From assembly GCF_002875705.1 (NCBI RefSeq), contig NZ_MCZZ01000151.1, positions 18,583 through 82,582 of the forward strand: a stretch of 64,000 nucleotides of DNA, written 5' to 3'. This document shows, one piece after another, positions 16,625 through 25,035 of the stretch. The number at the start of each line of letters is the position of its first letter. Positions within the stretch are counted from its first letter, which is position 1. The DNA comes from Vibrio sp. 10N.261.45.E2 (GTDB lineage: Bacteria; Pseudomonadota; Gammaproteobacteria; Enterobacterales; Vibrionaceae). The translations under genes and the position numbers were made by a program. The notes below the pieces were generated by a model that did no database searches, had not been told where the DNA came from, and worked only from the letters and a program-made list of their open reading frames with translations.

Positions 16625-16783
16625 CTAGCGAGTCGCCACCCAGAGTCCGTGAATCATTCCTGGTACCCAGAAGAAGAAGGTTAGGACGATGTTAATCAGC
16701 AGATCTTTGCCTGCACCACGAGCGAAGAACACACCAACAGGCGGAAGCAGTACACATAAAATGATAATGACGAGTTTGTTCAT
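16625..16783 (-). CDS. Pmp3/YqaE-family (UPF0057) small membrane protein
   Basis: A 52-residue frame that I translated by hand: it begins MNKLVIIILCVLLPPVGVFF and ends FFFWVPGMIHGLWVATR. Two membrane helices with the LLPPVGVF motif and a conserved W-V-P-G-x-I-H segment are diagnostic of the Pmp3/YqaE family, which affects membrane potential and salt tolerance in other organisms. AGGATT precedes the ATG by a few bases. It stands alone between pyrC and the MOSC fusion gene. Confidence 0.9.
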   Translation of the reverse strand: MNKLVIIILCVLLPPVGVFFARGAGKDLLINIVLTFFFWVPGMIHGLWVATR

Positions 16784-17001
16784 GATAAATCCTTTTTATT
16801 CAATGAAAGTTCAATGCGATAACCGTGTTCATATTATAGAACGTATGAAGAGTGTTAATGCATTGCTGTCTCAATGTATACAAGACAATGATTTAAACAT
16901 CTCAAGATATTAGCTTAGTATCAAGTGTTTAGTACCTGCCAGTTTATCTATTTATAACCATTTGTTAGCATTGAGACAAACAACAAAACATTGGAATCGT
17001 T

Positions 17002-18888
17002 ATGTCGCAGCTATCTTCAGATCAAAGAGCTTTAGCTCAAAAAGCTTTGGAGCAAGAGCTTTCAGATAAAGTGCCTTCTCTATCTCAAATAAATGTGTTT
17101 CCAGTAAAGTCAGTGGGCGGGATCGCACTCTCTTCTGCTTGGGTCGAAAAACAGGGTCTTACCTTCGACAGACGTTTTATGTTGGCGTTGGCTGATGGCT
17201 CAATGGTGACGGCGCGTAAGTACCCTAAAATGGTCAAGGTGTCTTCAAGCCTGCAGCCAGACGGTTTGATCTTCACTTATGAAGGTAAAGAGCCGCTGCG
17301 GTTGAAGTATGCAAACTTCAAGATGCAAGAAGCGCCAGCAACGGTTTGGAAAGACAGTTTCACTGCGTATACCACCAACGACGAAGCGGATGATTGGTTC
17401 AGCGATGTACTTGGTGTTCGCGTAGAACTGTTGTTCTGTGGTGAGCAATCAAATCGCGTTCGCGAAAAGCTTGGTCAAAATGTGAGTTTCGCTGACGGCT
17501 ATCCAATGTTGGTGATTAGCCAAGCCTCTCTCGATGAGCTCAATCGCCGTAGTCCTGAAGTCCATTCTATGGATCAGTTCCGCACCAACTTTGTGGTTTC
17601 AAATACAGAAGCTTTTGCCGAAGACGGCTGGAAGCGTATCCGAATTGGTGAAGTTGAATTCGAAGCGGTGAAACCTTGTGAGCGCTGCATCCTAACGACA
17701 GTCGATGTTGGGAGTGGTGAATTTAGAGCGACAAAAGAGCCACTTAATACCTTTTCTACGTTTAGAGCCAATGAACGCGGTGGCGTTTTCTTTGGTCAGA
17801 ACCTTGTGGCTAAAAATGAAGGTTTGGTGAAAGCGGGTGATGTAGTTGAAGTACTCGAAACCAAAGAGAAAGAACACTATGAAGACACTTGGGTTGAGTC
17901 GCTGCATTTAACTTGCGTAGAGCGTGAAGAGATCGCTCGCGATTTCACAACGTTTTGGTTAGAGCCTGCCAAAGAGAACCACTTACTACCAAGCTACCAG
18001 CCAGGGCAGCATCTACCAATTGAGATGGTAATTGATGGTGAAAAAGTATCTCGCCGTTACACGTTATCTTCTAGTCCGTCGCGCGCAGGTCGTTTAGCGA
18101 TTTCTGTGAAGCGAGTGGATGATGGTCAAATCTCCAACTGGTTGAACGACCATTTCCAAGTAGGTGATACGCTTGTCGCTCAAAATCCAGATGGTGCTTT
18201 CTATCTAGAAGAAAACCCTAAGCATCCACTATTGCTTTTGTCTGCGGGTAGTGGCGTTACGCCAATGTTGTCGATGCTTCGTTATTTAGCTGATCATGGT
18301 CAAATTGATGATGTGGTTTTCTATCACCAATGCAGCAGCGAAGAAGATATCCCATATCAGGCTGAGATCGATCAAATTGCCAATGAACATCCAGGCTTAC
18401 AGGTGATTTACTCACTAAGCCAACCAACTAAAGAGTGGGATGGTTTATCTGGGCGTTTGAGCGTGTCTCACGTTGCTAAAATTGAAGCGCTACACAAGCG
18501 TCAAGCATTCGTATGTGGGCCAGACGGCTTTATGGACAGTGCAAAGAAACTGCTGATTCAAATGGGGCTTAACCCTCAACATTACCATCAAGAAGCGTTT
18601 GGCGTTGCTCAGTCTACGGAAGAGGCGGTGAAGCAGCTGCAATTGAGTGTAAACGGCTACCTATTCGAAGGAAATAACCAATCAACCCTGCTAGAGCAAG
18701 CTGAATCGGCAGGCGTGTCTATCGCTTCAAGCTGTCGTGCTGGTTTTTGTGGCGCGTGTAAGGTGACTCTTGAGTCTGGGCAAGTTCACCAACCGGATGT
18801 TCCAGCGCTACAAGAACACGAACGTAACATGGGCCAGATACTGGCGTGTTGCAGTGTGCCTCAAACCGATATCGAAGTTGTTGATTAA
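17002..18888 (+). CDS. MOSC domain fused to ferredoxin reductase and 2Fe-2S ferredoxin
   Basis: 628 residues in three parts. Residues 1-290 are a YcbX-like MOSC unit: INVFPVKSVGGIAL, QGLTFDRRFMLA, then MDQFRTNFVVS and VKPCERCILTTVD, whose cysteine would ligate molybdenum cofactor. Residues 300-530 are an FAD/NAD(P)H reductase: RRYTLSSSP for flavin, LLSAGSGVTPMLSML for the nucleotide, FVCGPDGFM at the end. The last 90 residues are a plant-type 2Fe-2S domain with Cys578, Cys583, Cys586 and Cys616. This packages a molybdoenzyme with its electron donor. E. coli YcbX reduces N-hydroxylated bases using a separate reductase, so the same role is likely (inference). ATG at 17002 follows GGAA. Confidence 0.88.
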   Translation: MSQLSSDQRALAQKALEQELSDKVPSLSQINVFPVKSVGGIALSSAWVEKQGLTFDRRFMLALADGSMVTARKYPKMVKVSSSLQPDGLIFTYEGKEPLRLKYANFKMQEAPATVWKDSFTAYTTNDEADDWFSDVLGVRVELLFCGEQSNRVREKLGQNVSFADGYPMLVISQASLDELNRRSPEVHSMDQFRTNFVVSNTEAFAEDGWKRIRIGEVEFEAVKPCERCILTTVDVGSGEFRATKEPLNTFSTFRANERGGVFFGQNLVAKNEGLVKAGDVVEVLETKEKEHYEDTWVESLHLTCVEREEIARDFTTFWLEPAKENHLLPSYQPGQHLPIEMVIDGEKVSRRYTLSSSPSRAGRLAISVKRVDDGQISNWLNDHFQVGDTLVAQNPDGAFYLEENPKHPLLLLSAGSGVTPMLSMLRYLADHGQIDDVVFYHQCSSEEDIPYQAEIDQIANEHPGLQVIYSLSQPTKEWDGLSGRLSVSHVAKIEALHKRQAFVCGPDGFMDSAKKLLIQMGLNPQHYHQEAFGVAQSTEEAVKQLQLSVNGYLFEGNNQSTLLEQAESAGVSIASSCRAGFCGACKVTLESGQVHQPDVPALQEHERNMGQILACCSVPQTDIEVVD

Positions 18889-18922
18889 CGACTCGTTGGT
18901 CAAAATAAAAAGCACTAGATAG

Positions 18923-18962
18923 AAAAGGCCGGAAATTCATGAATGAGCTTCCGGCCTTTTTG
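18923..18962. terminator. Terminator after the MOSC fusion gene
   Basis: AAAAGGCCGGAA (18923-18934) and TTCCGGCCTTTT (18949-18960) are fully complementary; usable from both sides, the other being nadE. Confidence 0.9.
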
Positions 18963-19025
18963 ATTCGGATGTCCCGTCCTGAAATGTGTTTACAAATTGA
19001 GGACGAATCATGATTAATTCGAAAA

Positions 19026-19856
19026 TTAATCGTAGATTGTTGGGATTGGTTGACGCTTGTGTTGTGTTGCTTTGTAGATGCTCACTAAGCGATCGGATAC
19101 CTCTTGAGAAACGGCTTTGCCTTCTAGGAAATCATCGATCTGATCGTAAGAAAGATTCAATGCTGCTTCATCGGCTTTCTGTGGGTCAAGCTCTTCTAGA
19201 TCAGCGGTTGGTACTTTCTTAACCAGTAATTCTGGAGCGCCTAGTGTTGCTGCTAGCTCACGAACTTGACGTTTGTTCAGGCCGAACAAAGGTGCTAAAT
19301 CACATGCGCCATCACCGTGCTTAGTATAGAAGCCAGTGATGTTTTCCGCTGAGTGGTCAGTACCGATAACAAGGCCACCAACGTAACCTGCAATTTCGTA
19401 TTGTGCGATCATGCGAGCGCGAGCTTTCACGTTACCTTTCACAAAATCGATTTTTGCTGAGTCTGTTGGCAGCAAGCTTGTGCCTTCTAGCGCAATGTGA
19501 GATGCAGCGTGAAGCCCATCAACACCGGCTTTAATGTTTACAGAAACAGATTGAGAAGGTTGAATGAAAGACAGAGCAAGTTGTGCTTCATCTTCATCTT
19601 TTTGTTCACCGTAAGGTAGGCGAACTGCGATGAATTGGTAGTCGTCGCTACCAGAGCTTTCATTTAGGCTATCAACGGCCATTTGTGCTAAGCGGCCACA
19701 AGTTGTTGAATCTACACCGCCACTGATACCAAGGATTAGAGACTTGCAGCCTGATTGCTGAAGTTTCGTTTTGATAAAGTCCACACGACGAGTCACTTCG
19801 AAGTGAGGGTCAATTGAAGGTAGTACGCGCATTTCGTCACGAATTAACTGTTCCAT
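19026..19856 (-). CDS. nadE: Ammonia-dependent NAD synthetase
   Basis: 276 residues, the size of the short bacterial enzyme without a glutaminase domain. It adenylates nicotinate adenine dinucleotide and amidates it with ammonia to give NAD. The PP-loop SGGVDS is at residues 45-50, followed by RLAQMAVDSL; VRLPYGEQKDEDEAQ, GTDHSAENITGFYTKHGDG and LFGLNKRQVR are further family blocks. The ATG follows AGGAAAGGAA. It diverges from a nadD-like gene across 109 bp, so two consecutive steps of NAD synthesis share a promoter region. Confidence 0.97.
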   Translation of the reverse strand: MEQLIRDEMRVLPSIDPHFEVTRRVDFIKTKLQQSGCKSLILGISGGVDSTTCGRLAQMAVDSLNESSGSDDYQFIAVRLPYGEQKDEDEAQLALSFIQPSQSVSVNIKAGVDGLHAASHIALEGTSLLPTDSAKIDFVKGNVKARARMIAQYEIAGYVGGLVIGTDHSAENITGFYTKHGDGACDLAPLFGLNKRQVRELAATLGAPELLVKKVPTADLEELDPQKADEAALNLSYDQIDDFLEGKAVSQEVSDRLVSIYKATQHKRQPIPTIYD

Positions 19857-19965
19857 TCGTATTCCTTTCCTGCAAGCAAATTAAAAATCTAGTGTTATCA
19901 TACCTAAATCATCCGATTTAAAAACCTCTTTGCACAAGCTTAGAAAGAGAAGGCAGTAATTAATA

Positions 19966-20487
19966 ATGGAAAAAATAGCCATTTTCGGTAGTGCGTTTAA
20001 TCCGCCGAGCTTAGGGCACAAAAGTGTGATTGATTCGTTGGCCCACTTCGACAAAATTCTACTGGTTCCAAGTATTGCGCATGCTTGGGGAAAAGAGATG
20101 CTAGACTTTGATACGAGATGTCAGTTAGTTAAGGCATTTATTAGTGATCTTTCATTGGATCAAGTAGAGCTTTCTTTAATCGAAAAGAGCCTCTATACAC
20201 CAGGTGAAAGCGTGACAACTTACGCCGTGCTCAGTGAACTGCAAAAGTTACATCGTGACGCTGAACTCACGTTTGTTATTGGTCCTGACAACTTCTTTAA
20301 GTTCTCATCTTTCTTTAAATCAGATGAGATTACCGAGCGATGGTCTGTAATGGCTTGTCCTGAAAAGGTGAAGATCCGAAGCACAGATATACGTAATGCT
20401 TTGATAAGTGGGAGCGATGTATCAAAACTGAGTACAAAGTCAGTTACAAAAATGTTGCAAGATAGTGGACTGTATACAATAATGTAG
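19966..20487 (+). CDS. NadD-like nicotinate/nicotinamide mononucleotide adenylyltransferase
   Basis: 173 residues of the nucleotidyltransferase superfamily. IAIFGSAFNPPSLGH near the start is the HxGH-type motif with His18, and KIRSTDIRNAL near the end is the second (ISSTxxR) motif. It is shorter than canonical NadD (about 210). Position opposite nadE supports a role in NAD synthesis or salvage, but a different nucleotide substrate cannot be excluded. A second, canonical nadD is expected elsewhere on chromosome I. Confidence 0.75.
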   Translation: MEKIAIFGSAFNPPSLGHKSVIDSLAHFDKILLVPSIAHAWGKEMLDFDTRCQLVKAFISDLSLDQVELSLIEKSLYTPGESVTTYAVLSELQKLHRDAELTFVIGPDNFFKFSSFFKSDEITERWSVMACPEKVKIRSTDIRNALISGSDVSKLSTKSVTKMLQDSGLYTIM

Positions 20488-20509
20488 ATTCACTAATTCA
20501 AGAGGTCTA

Positions 20510-21001
20510 ATGACTATGCTAAAGCGCGCGATACCAGCGACGATGATCATTGCAGCATGCAGTTTACCTGCGCAGGCTGAATGTGACTTTTTTAGCTTAG
20601 ACTCGATCATGCTGACCTCTGATGATGAAAATAGCTGTTTAGATTTTTCTACAAGTATTGAATCTTTCGGCCAGCGAATGCTGGAAATCAGTGGTTTGAG
20701 TGAAGAAGAAGCCGAAAATACGCCGGACTATTGGTCTGATTGGGTAATCCAAACTAAAGACACGCCACTGTTAACCCAAAGCCTCGAGTCAAACTATGTT
20801 GGTTTGGGAATGTGGTTCCCTGAAGACTTGGAAGACGAGCAGTATGATATGTCGACTGAAGAGTGGTTGATGAATCATGGCCTTCAACTCAGTATCGGTT
20901 TTGGTGAGAAGGTGGACGGTCAACCGCGTATGCGCTTTGATTATCGTTGGCATGATTCACGTGACGCTGACCTAATGATGCAGGTCGAATTGCCATTCTA
21001 G
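20510..21001 (+). CDS. Exported hypothetical protein
   Basis: 163 residues with a signal peptide (KRAIPATMIIAACSLPAQA) and then an acidic, Asp/Glu-rich mature part of about 138 residues with two cysteines (ECDF and NSCLDF). No domain is recognised. The C-terminus (RMRFDYRWHDSRDADLMMQVELPF) ends in alternating hydrophobic residues and Phe, like an outer-membrane-directed beta strand. It lies 22 bp after the nadD-like gene and may share its transcript. Two nearby start codons (20510 and 20516) are possible. Confidence 0.75.
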   Translation: MTMLKRAIPATMIIAACSLPAQAECDFFSLDSIMLTSDDENSCLDFSTSIESFGQRMLEISGLSEEEAENTPDYWSDWVIQTKDTPLLTQSLESNYVGLGMWFPEDLEDEQYDMSTEEWLMNHGLQLSIGFGEKVDGQPRMRFDYRWHDSRDADLMMQVELPF

Positions 21002-21045
21002 GTAGACGCATATAGTTCGCTATCTTCGTCTAACTACTAAGAATT

Positions 21046-21082
21046 AAAAAAGCCGCAAAAACTCAGTTTTTGCGGCTTTTTA
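21046..21082. terminator. Bidirectional terminator
   Basis: AAAAGCCGCAAAAAC and GTTTTTGCGGCTTTT form a long perfect stem around a 3-nt loop, between the convergent exported-protein gene and the AraC-type gene. Confidence 0.92.
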
Positions 21083-21128
21083 GTATCTGATGTGTTGGTG
21101 TCAGCAAGAGTGATAGCTTATCGCCAAG

Positions 21129-21755
21129 CTATAAATCTTCACCGAAAACAAGCATGCACAATTGCTCGAACTCTTCCTCTTTACCTGAGAATAGGTCATC
21201 AATCACAAGTGAACGCTTTTGACCAGACTGCATGCGTTTCTTCGCTTCTCGCATTACCATTACCAGAGTGTGCTCTTGTGGTAGATTTGAATCATCAATG
21301 TTCCACTGATTGAATCGCTGAGACAGAGCACTTTCACAAAGCAGTGGCTTAAACGACAATACTTCTTGCTTCAATACTGAGAGCATATCTTTAAACGCTT
21401 GTTCCGTATTATTGGTACTGGAAGCACGAGCTTTGGTTTGCTCGAGCTTTTCTAGTAATGCCGAAGAGAGGTTGGTTTGCGTGATGTAACCCGCTTGTCT
21501 TGGGAATGAATCTGTTAAACGTACAGAAAAGTCGACGCGGTTAACCTGCGTGTTTGGAAAGTAAGTCAGTGACGTTAGGCAATCGTATGGAATCCAGACG
21601 CTTTGTCCTGGTTCAACGGCGTACTCCTGTTTACCCAGCTTAATCAAAACCAAGCCACTTTGAACCGATACAAGGCTATGTTTAAGTACTTTCTTGCGTG
21701 GTGTGATCACCAAGTGTGAAAAGTAAGCCGATGTATATTCAATAGCGAAGTTCAT
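21129..21755 (-). CDS. Cupin-type sensor domain protein, AraC N-domain-like, without a clear HTH
   Basis: 208 residues. Residues 15-95 read as an AraC-type cupin: KHSLVSVQSGLVLIKLGKQEYAVEPGQSVWIPYDCLTSLTYFPNTQVNRVDFS. The remaining 100 residues are helical and end in REAKKRMQSGQKRSLVIDDLFSGKEEEFEQLCMLVFGEDL. I see no pair of helix-turn-helix motifs of the AraC kind (no IA-x-x-x-GF segment), so DNA binding is doubtful. It may be a truncated or diverged regulator, or a metabolite-binding partner. It is convergent with the gene on its left. Confidence 0.6.
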   Translation of the reverse strand: MNFAIEYTSAYFSHLVITPRKKVLKHSLVSVQSGLVLIKLGKQEYAVEPGQSVWIPYDCLTSLTYFPNTQVNRVDFSVRLTDSFPRQAGYITQTNLSSALLEKLEQTKARASSTNNTEQAFKDMLSVLKQEVLSFKPLLCESALSQRFNQWNIDDSNLPQEHTLVMVMREAKKRMQSGQKRSLVIDDLFSGKEEEFEQLCMLVFGEDL

Positions 21756-21930
21756 AGATAGTACCTTAATTTTGGGGCGTCAAGATTACCGTTAATCTTA
21801 AAGAATGCCAACAATAACAGGGGATTTTCGATGTTTCTGGTCTGACCTTGTCAAAAGTATGGGCTCTGTAGCTGCGAGAAGTCAAAACAACGCGTAGAAT
21901 GAGCCAGCTTTTTATTATATGAATTAAAAA

Positions 21931-23037
21931 ATGACCTCTCCAACCGATCCATATGTTGATATTCGTCCTTACGGCGATGATGAAATTCCAGCGGCACTAA
22001 ACCGTCTTATTAATGATGAAGAATTTATCAGTGCAATCTTGCACTACCGTTTTTCAAACCATGCGTCTTGGTTCAAAGCATTAATGAGCCCAATTTTGCG
22101 TGTGTACTTGAAAATGAAATGGAGCAAGCTGACTAGCGTTGAATCCATTCAAATTGAAGTAAAAAAATACTTACGCGATACGCTAGCGAAAACCACCAAT
22201 GGTGTAACGTACACGGGTGTCGAGTCACTGGATGCGAATCAAGCTTACCTGTTTGTATCAAACCATCGTGACATTGCTATGGATCCGGCGTTAGTCAACT
22301 ACGCTCTGCATCAAAATAATCATCAGACTTGTCGTATTGCTATTGGTGATAATCTGTTGAAGAAGCCATGTGCGACTGAATTGATGCGTCTGAATAAAAG
22401 CTTCATCGTAAAGCGTTCTCTTAAAGGACCACGTGAGATGATGAAAGCGCTAGGGCAGTTGTCTTCTTATATTAAGCACTCTCTAGACACGGGTAACTCA
22501 ATCTGGATCGCGCAAAAGGAAGGTCGTGCTAAAGACGGTAACGATTTCACTGAGCCAGCAATTTTGAAAATGTTCCACGTTGAGGGACGTAAGCAAAAAA
22601 TCGCTTTTCCTGAATATGTGAAGTCATTGAAGATTGTTCCTGTGGCTATCTCTTACGAGAACGATCCATGTGACACGGCTAAAGCGATAGAGCTTTTCGA
22701 AAAAGATGTAAATGGCAGTTACGAAAAGGGTGAGTTTGAAGATATCGAAAGTATCATTCAAGGTATTATCGGTAATAAAGGACGCGTTCACGTTGGCTTC
22801 GGTCAGGTTATCGATCAAGATTTTGATACGCCTGAAGCATTAGCTGAAGAGATCGATCGTCAGATCCACGATAACTACAAACTGTTCCCAGTAAATTTGC
22901 TGGCAGCAGAAAAAGAAGACGAGTCGATTACCGCTGCAGTTAAGCAAGAGTTTGAAGGTAAATTATCGAGCCTGCCACAAGGTGCTCGTCAGTACTTGAT
23001 CGACAGCTATGCGAACCCTGTGAAGAACATTGGTTAA
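21931..23037 (+). CDS. PlsC-like glycerolipid acyltransferase
   Basis: 368 residues. The acyltransferase HxxxxD box is present as SNHRDIAMDPALV near residue 112, followed by FIVKRSLKGPREMMKALGQLSSYI and the block SIWIAQKEGRAKDG near residue 190, corresponding to the FPEGTRS-type motif. The protein has a long N-terminal extension and a C-terminal tail absent from E. coli PlsC, so it belongs to a larger acyltransferase subgroup. It probably esterifies a lysolipid at the membrane. The ATG at 21931 has no strong Shine-Dalgarno sequence. Confidence 0.8.
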   Translation: MTSPTDPYVDIRPYGDDEIPAALNRLINDEEFISAILHYRFSNHASWFKALMSPILRVYLKMKWSKLTSVESIQIEVKKYLRDTLAKTTNGVTYTGVESLDANQAYLFVSNHRDIAMDPALVNYALHQNNHQTCRIAIGDNLLKKPCATELMRLNKSFIVKRSLKGPREMMKALGQLSSYIKHSLDTGNSIWIAQKEGRAKDGNDFTEPAILKMFHVEGRKQKIAFPEYVKSLKIVPVAISYENDPCDTAKAIELFEKDVNGSYEKGEFEDIESIIQGIIGNKGRVHVGFGQVIDQDFDTPEALAEEIDRQIHDNYKLFPVNLLAAEKEDESITAAVKQEFEGKLSSLPQGARQYLIDSYANPVKNIG

Positions 23038-23083
23038 CGAGCATTCGTTAACTTGCTAGTTGATTAACAACTTGATTGAATTG

Positions 23084-23110
23084 AAAAAGGAGCCTTAAGC
23101 TCCTTTTTTG
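23084..23110 (+). terminator. Terminator of the acyltransferase gene
   Basis: AAGGAGC and GCTCCTT pair around CTTAA and are followed by TTTTTG. Confidence 0.85.
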
Positions 23111-23169
23111 TTTCTGAATCACGACTTGCTGCTGATACAAGCATTAAAGCATTAGCGTATTAAGCTGAA

Positions 23170-23769
23170 TTAGCGAGCGACAGCGCCACCGAGCTCGAGA
23201 TTGGTCGGCCATGTGGTCACAGTGTTGCCGCCCAGATAGATGTTGCCTTTTACAGTCATAGTGTCGGGGAATGATGTAATCCCAGAACCGCCTATATATA
23301 AGTCGCCCTCAATCACGATCCCGTTGGGTAGTTCTGTCAAAGGGGTGCGGATCACACTTAGATCGCCTTTCACTCTAAAGCCATTCGGCAGTCTTTCCAG
23401 TGGAGTGTCCGTGAGGTTGATAAACCCGCCCACTCTGACACCCCTTGGCCAACTGGTGATTTGGCTGCCAATTAAGTCGACGTAACCTTTTATCTTAACC
23501 CCAGTCGGGATTCGAGCAAGTTGGCTGTTAGAACCTTTAAGGCTCCCGTTCACTTCCAACCCTTTAGGTAGGCGAGTGATCGCAGTGTTCTCTATATTGA
23601 GGTTACCATCTACCACTAAGCCTGTCGGAAGTGATGTATAAGGCTTATTTCGTAGATATAAGTTCCCGTAATTATCGAGATGGTTCAATATTTGATAGTG
23701 ATCGAGTGGTTCAGCACTGACATTTGTTATGGTTAAGGAACCAATAATAAGTGCAATTATTCTGAGCAT
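23170..23769 (-). CDS. Exported solenoid protein of seven 20-residue repeats
   Basis: 199 residues. After a signal peptide (LRIIALIIGSLTITNVSA) and a short linker, the rest is seven tandem units of exactly 20 residues, of the pattern L-x-h-x-x-T-x-h-T-x-L-P-x-G-h-x-V-x-G-x (h hydrophobic). Examples are units starting LNIENT, INLTDT, LSVIRT, LYIGGS. The last unit ends a few residues before the stop codon with no cap. This is a leucine-rich-repeat-like beta solenoid, expected in the periplasm or at the cell surface. Function is unknown; such proteins often bind other proteins. Confidence 0.8.
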   Translation of the reverse strand: MLRIIALIIGSLTITNVSAEPLDHYQILNHLDNYGNLYLRNKPYTSLPTGLVVDGNLNIENTAITRLPKGLEVNGSLKGSNSQLARIPTGVKIKGYVDLIGSQITSWPRGVRVGGFINLTDTPLERLPNGFRVKGDLSVIRTPLTELPNGIVIEGDLYIGGSGITSFPDTMTVKGNIYLGGNTVTTWPTNLELGGAVAR

Positions 23770-23872
23770 AACAGGCTTCTTATTACGATAAACGCTAACA
23801 CTATAATGGAAAAATTATTCTCGCATAGCGTTTTACCCATTTGGTGATAGATTAACGAGAAATTGAGCAAAG

Positions 23873-24169
23873 ATGGTAGGTAAATCAATGGTTAGAGTTA
23901 ATACACGAATTACTAAGGTCTTTTTGATTGCAGGTGCAATGTTTTGCTCAATGTCTGCGAATGCCAACAAAGTAATTTCAACGCCTGGCAAAGCAGCGGT
24001 AGTGGTAACACAAGGTAGCCAACCGCAACGAGTTTGTTATTACGATGACAAGGCTTATAGCATTGGGGCGGTGTTAGAGGTTGGTGGTGTAGTGATTCAA
24101 TGCGCTGCAGAAAACGATTTTGAGCAAAATGGTTCACTGGCTTGGATTCAAATAAAAAAAGACGAGTAA
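23873..24169 (+). CDS. DUF1496 (YnjH-like) exported protein
   Basis: 98 residues, or 93 from the second ATG (23888). A signal peptide (ITKVFLIAGAMFCSMSANA) precedes a short mature domain with QRVCYYDDKAYSIGAVLEVGGVVIQCA, the two-cysteine DUF1496 core. The cysteines may form a disulfide in the periplasm. Function unknown. Its stop codon lies inside the stem of the terminator that follows. Confidence 0.8.
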   Translation: MVGKSMVRVNTRITKVFLIAGAMFCSMSANANKVISTPGKAAVVVTQGSQPQRVCYYDDKAYSIGAVLEVGGVVIQCAAENDFEQNGSLAWIQIKKDE

Positions 24170-24184
24170 TGTACTCGTCTTTTA
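24155..24184. terminator. Bidirectional terminator overlapping the end of the DUF1496 gene
   Basis: AAAAGACGAGT and ACTCGTCTTTT pair around AATGT. The left arm includes the last codons of the DUF1496 gene. It also serves the convergent DUF406 gene. Confidence 0.88.
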
Positions 24185-24205
24185 ATAAGAATATAAATGC
24201 TTATA

Positions 24206-24505
24206 TTAACGCGCTAGAGAGCGAGTCTTAAGTTCAAAAATAATCTTCTCAGCGCTAACTTCAAATTTAAAGCGAGCGTGCAATTCCGTGCTTTCTTCAG
24301 TCATCTCTGACGTTTCAAATTCAACGTTGCTAGACACTTGTTTAGCAAGCTCAACGTACTTAGCAAACTCAGATTCAATCAGTGCTTTTGAGTTTCCGTA
24401 AACCGTTACTTCAGCAACATCGTCGCCTTCTTTGATGATGAACCCGATTTCGCCTGCACAGCCGCAAGCCTCACATACATCGTTGTTACCATTATCTTGG
24501 CTCAT
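24206..24505 (-). CDS. DUF406 (YfcZ/YiiS-like) protein
   Basis: 99 residues from the ATG at 24505, which follows AGAGGATT; upstream in-frame codons would add a poorly supported N-terminus. The VCEACGCAGEIGFII start and the EVTVYG and KYVELAKQV segments are characteristic of the DUF406 family of small cytoplasmic proteins. Function unknown. The Cys-x-x-Cys-x-Cys cluster suggests metal binding. Confidence 0.82.
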   Translation of the reverse strand: MSQDNGNNDVCEACGCAGEIGFIIKEGDDVAEVTVYGNSKALIESEFAKYVELAKQVSSNVEFETSEMTEESTELHARFKFEVSAEKIIFELKTRSLAR

Positions 24506-25035
24506 AAATAATCCTCTTACAAAGTCTGAGGTTATTCTAACGAGCAATTTGAACTGTATCTACAAAAATTAAAATCTTTGAACTAATTTATACTGGTATG
24601 CTATGTTGTTTGTTGAAGGGGTTAAATGAATGTGTACATTCGCGTCGCTAAATATGTATGTGATCTATCTCATGTTTTGTTGATAAGCCGTGTCATTAAT
24701 TTGTTAGAATATCATTCAGTTAGTTGCGTCATAACTAATTTTATAAGACTATCTATTGCTTGATAGGTATTTATACAATGAATTTATTGTTGGGTATTTG
24801 ATATTCTAAGTTGTTATTTTAGATTAACCACTTAGAGAGGTAAGGTAACTTTCGAAGAATAATTAGACAAAGTGCCCAAAGAGGCAGCACTGTAAAATTG
24901 TTCGTACAAAGTATTTGTAGGTATTTAATGGAAATACTTGCGAAAAAATACCTTGCTCACATAATGCTGATAACGATTTTCATACTGACTTCATTTGATT
25001 GAGTTAGATGGATTTACAAAGAGAAGAGCCTGAAT
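24506..25035. other. AT-rich, gene-free region upstream of luxT
   Basis: 530 bp without a credible gene. It contains the promoter for the DUF406 gene on the left and, presumably, a long untranslated leader or control region for luxT. A short hairpin (AGTGC and GCACT at about 24871-24891) is the only clear structure. No terminator was seen, so a stand-alone small RNA gene is not supported. Confidence 0.5.

Noticed and set aside
24871..24891. Small RNA terminator upstream of luxT
   Set aside because: The stem is short and no T-tract follows.
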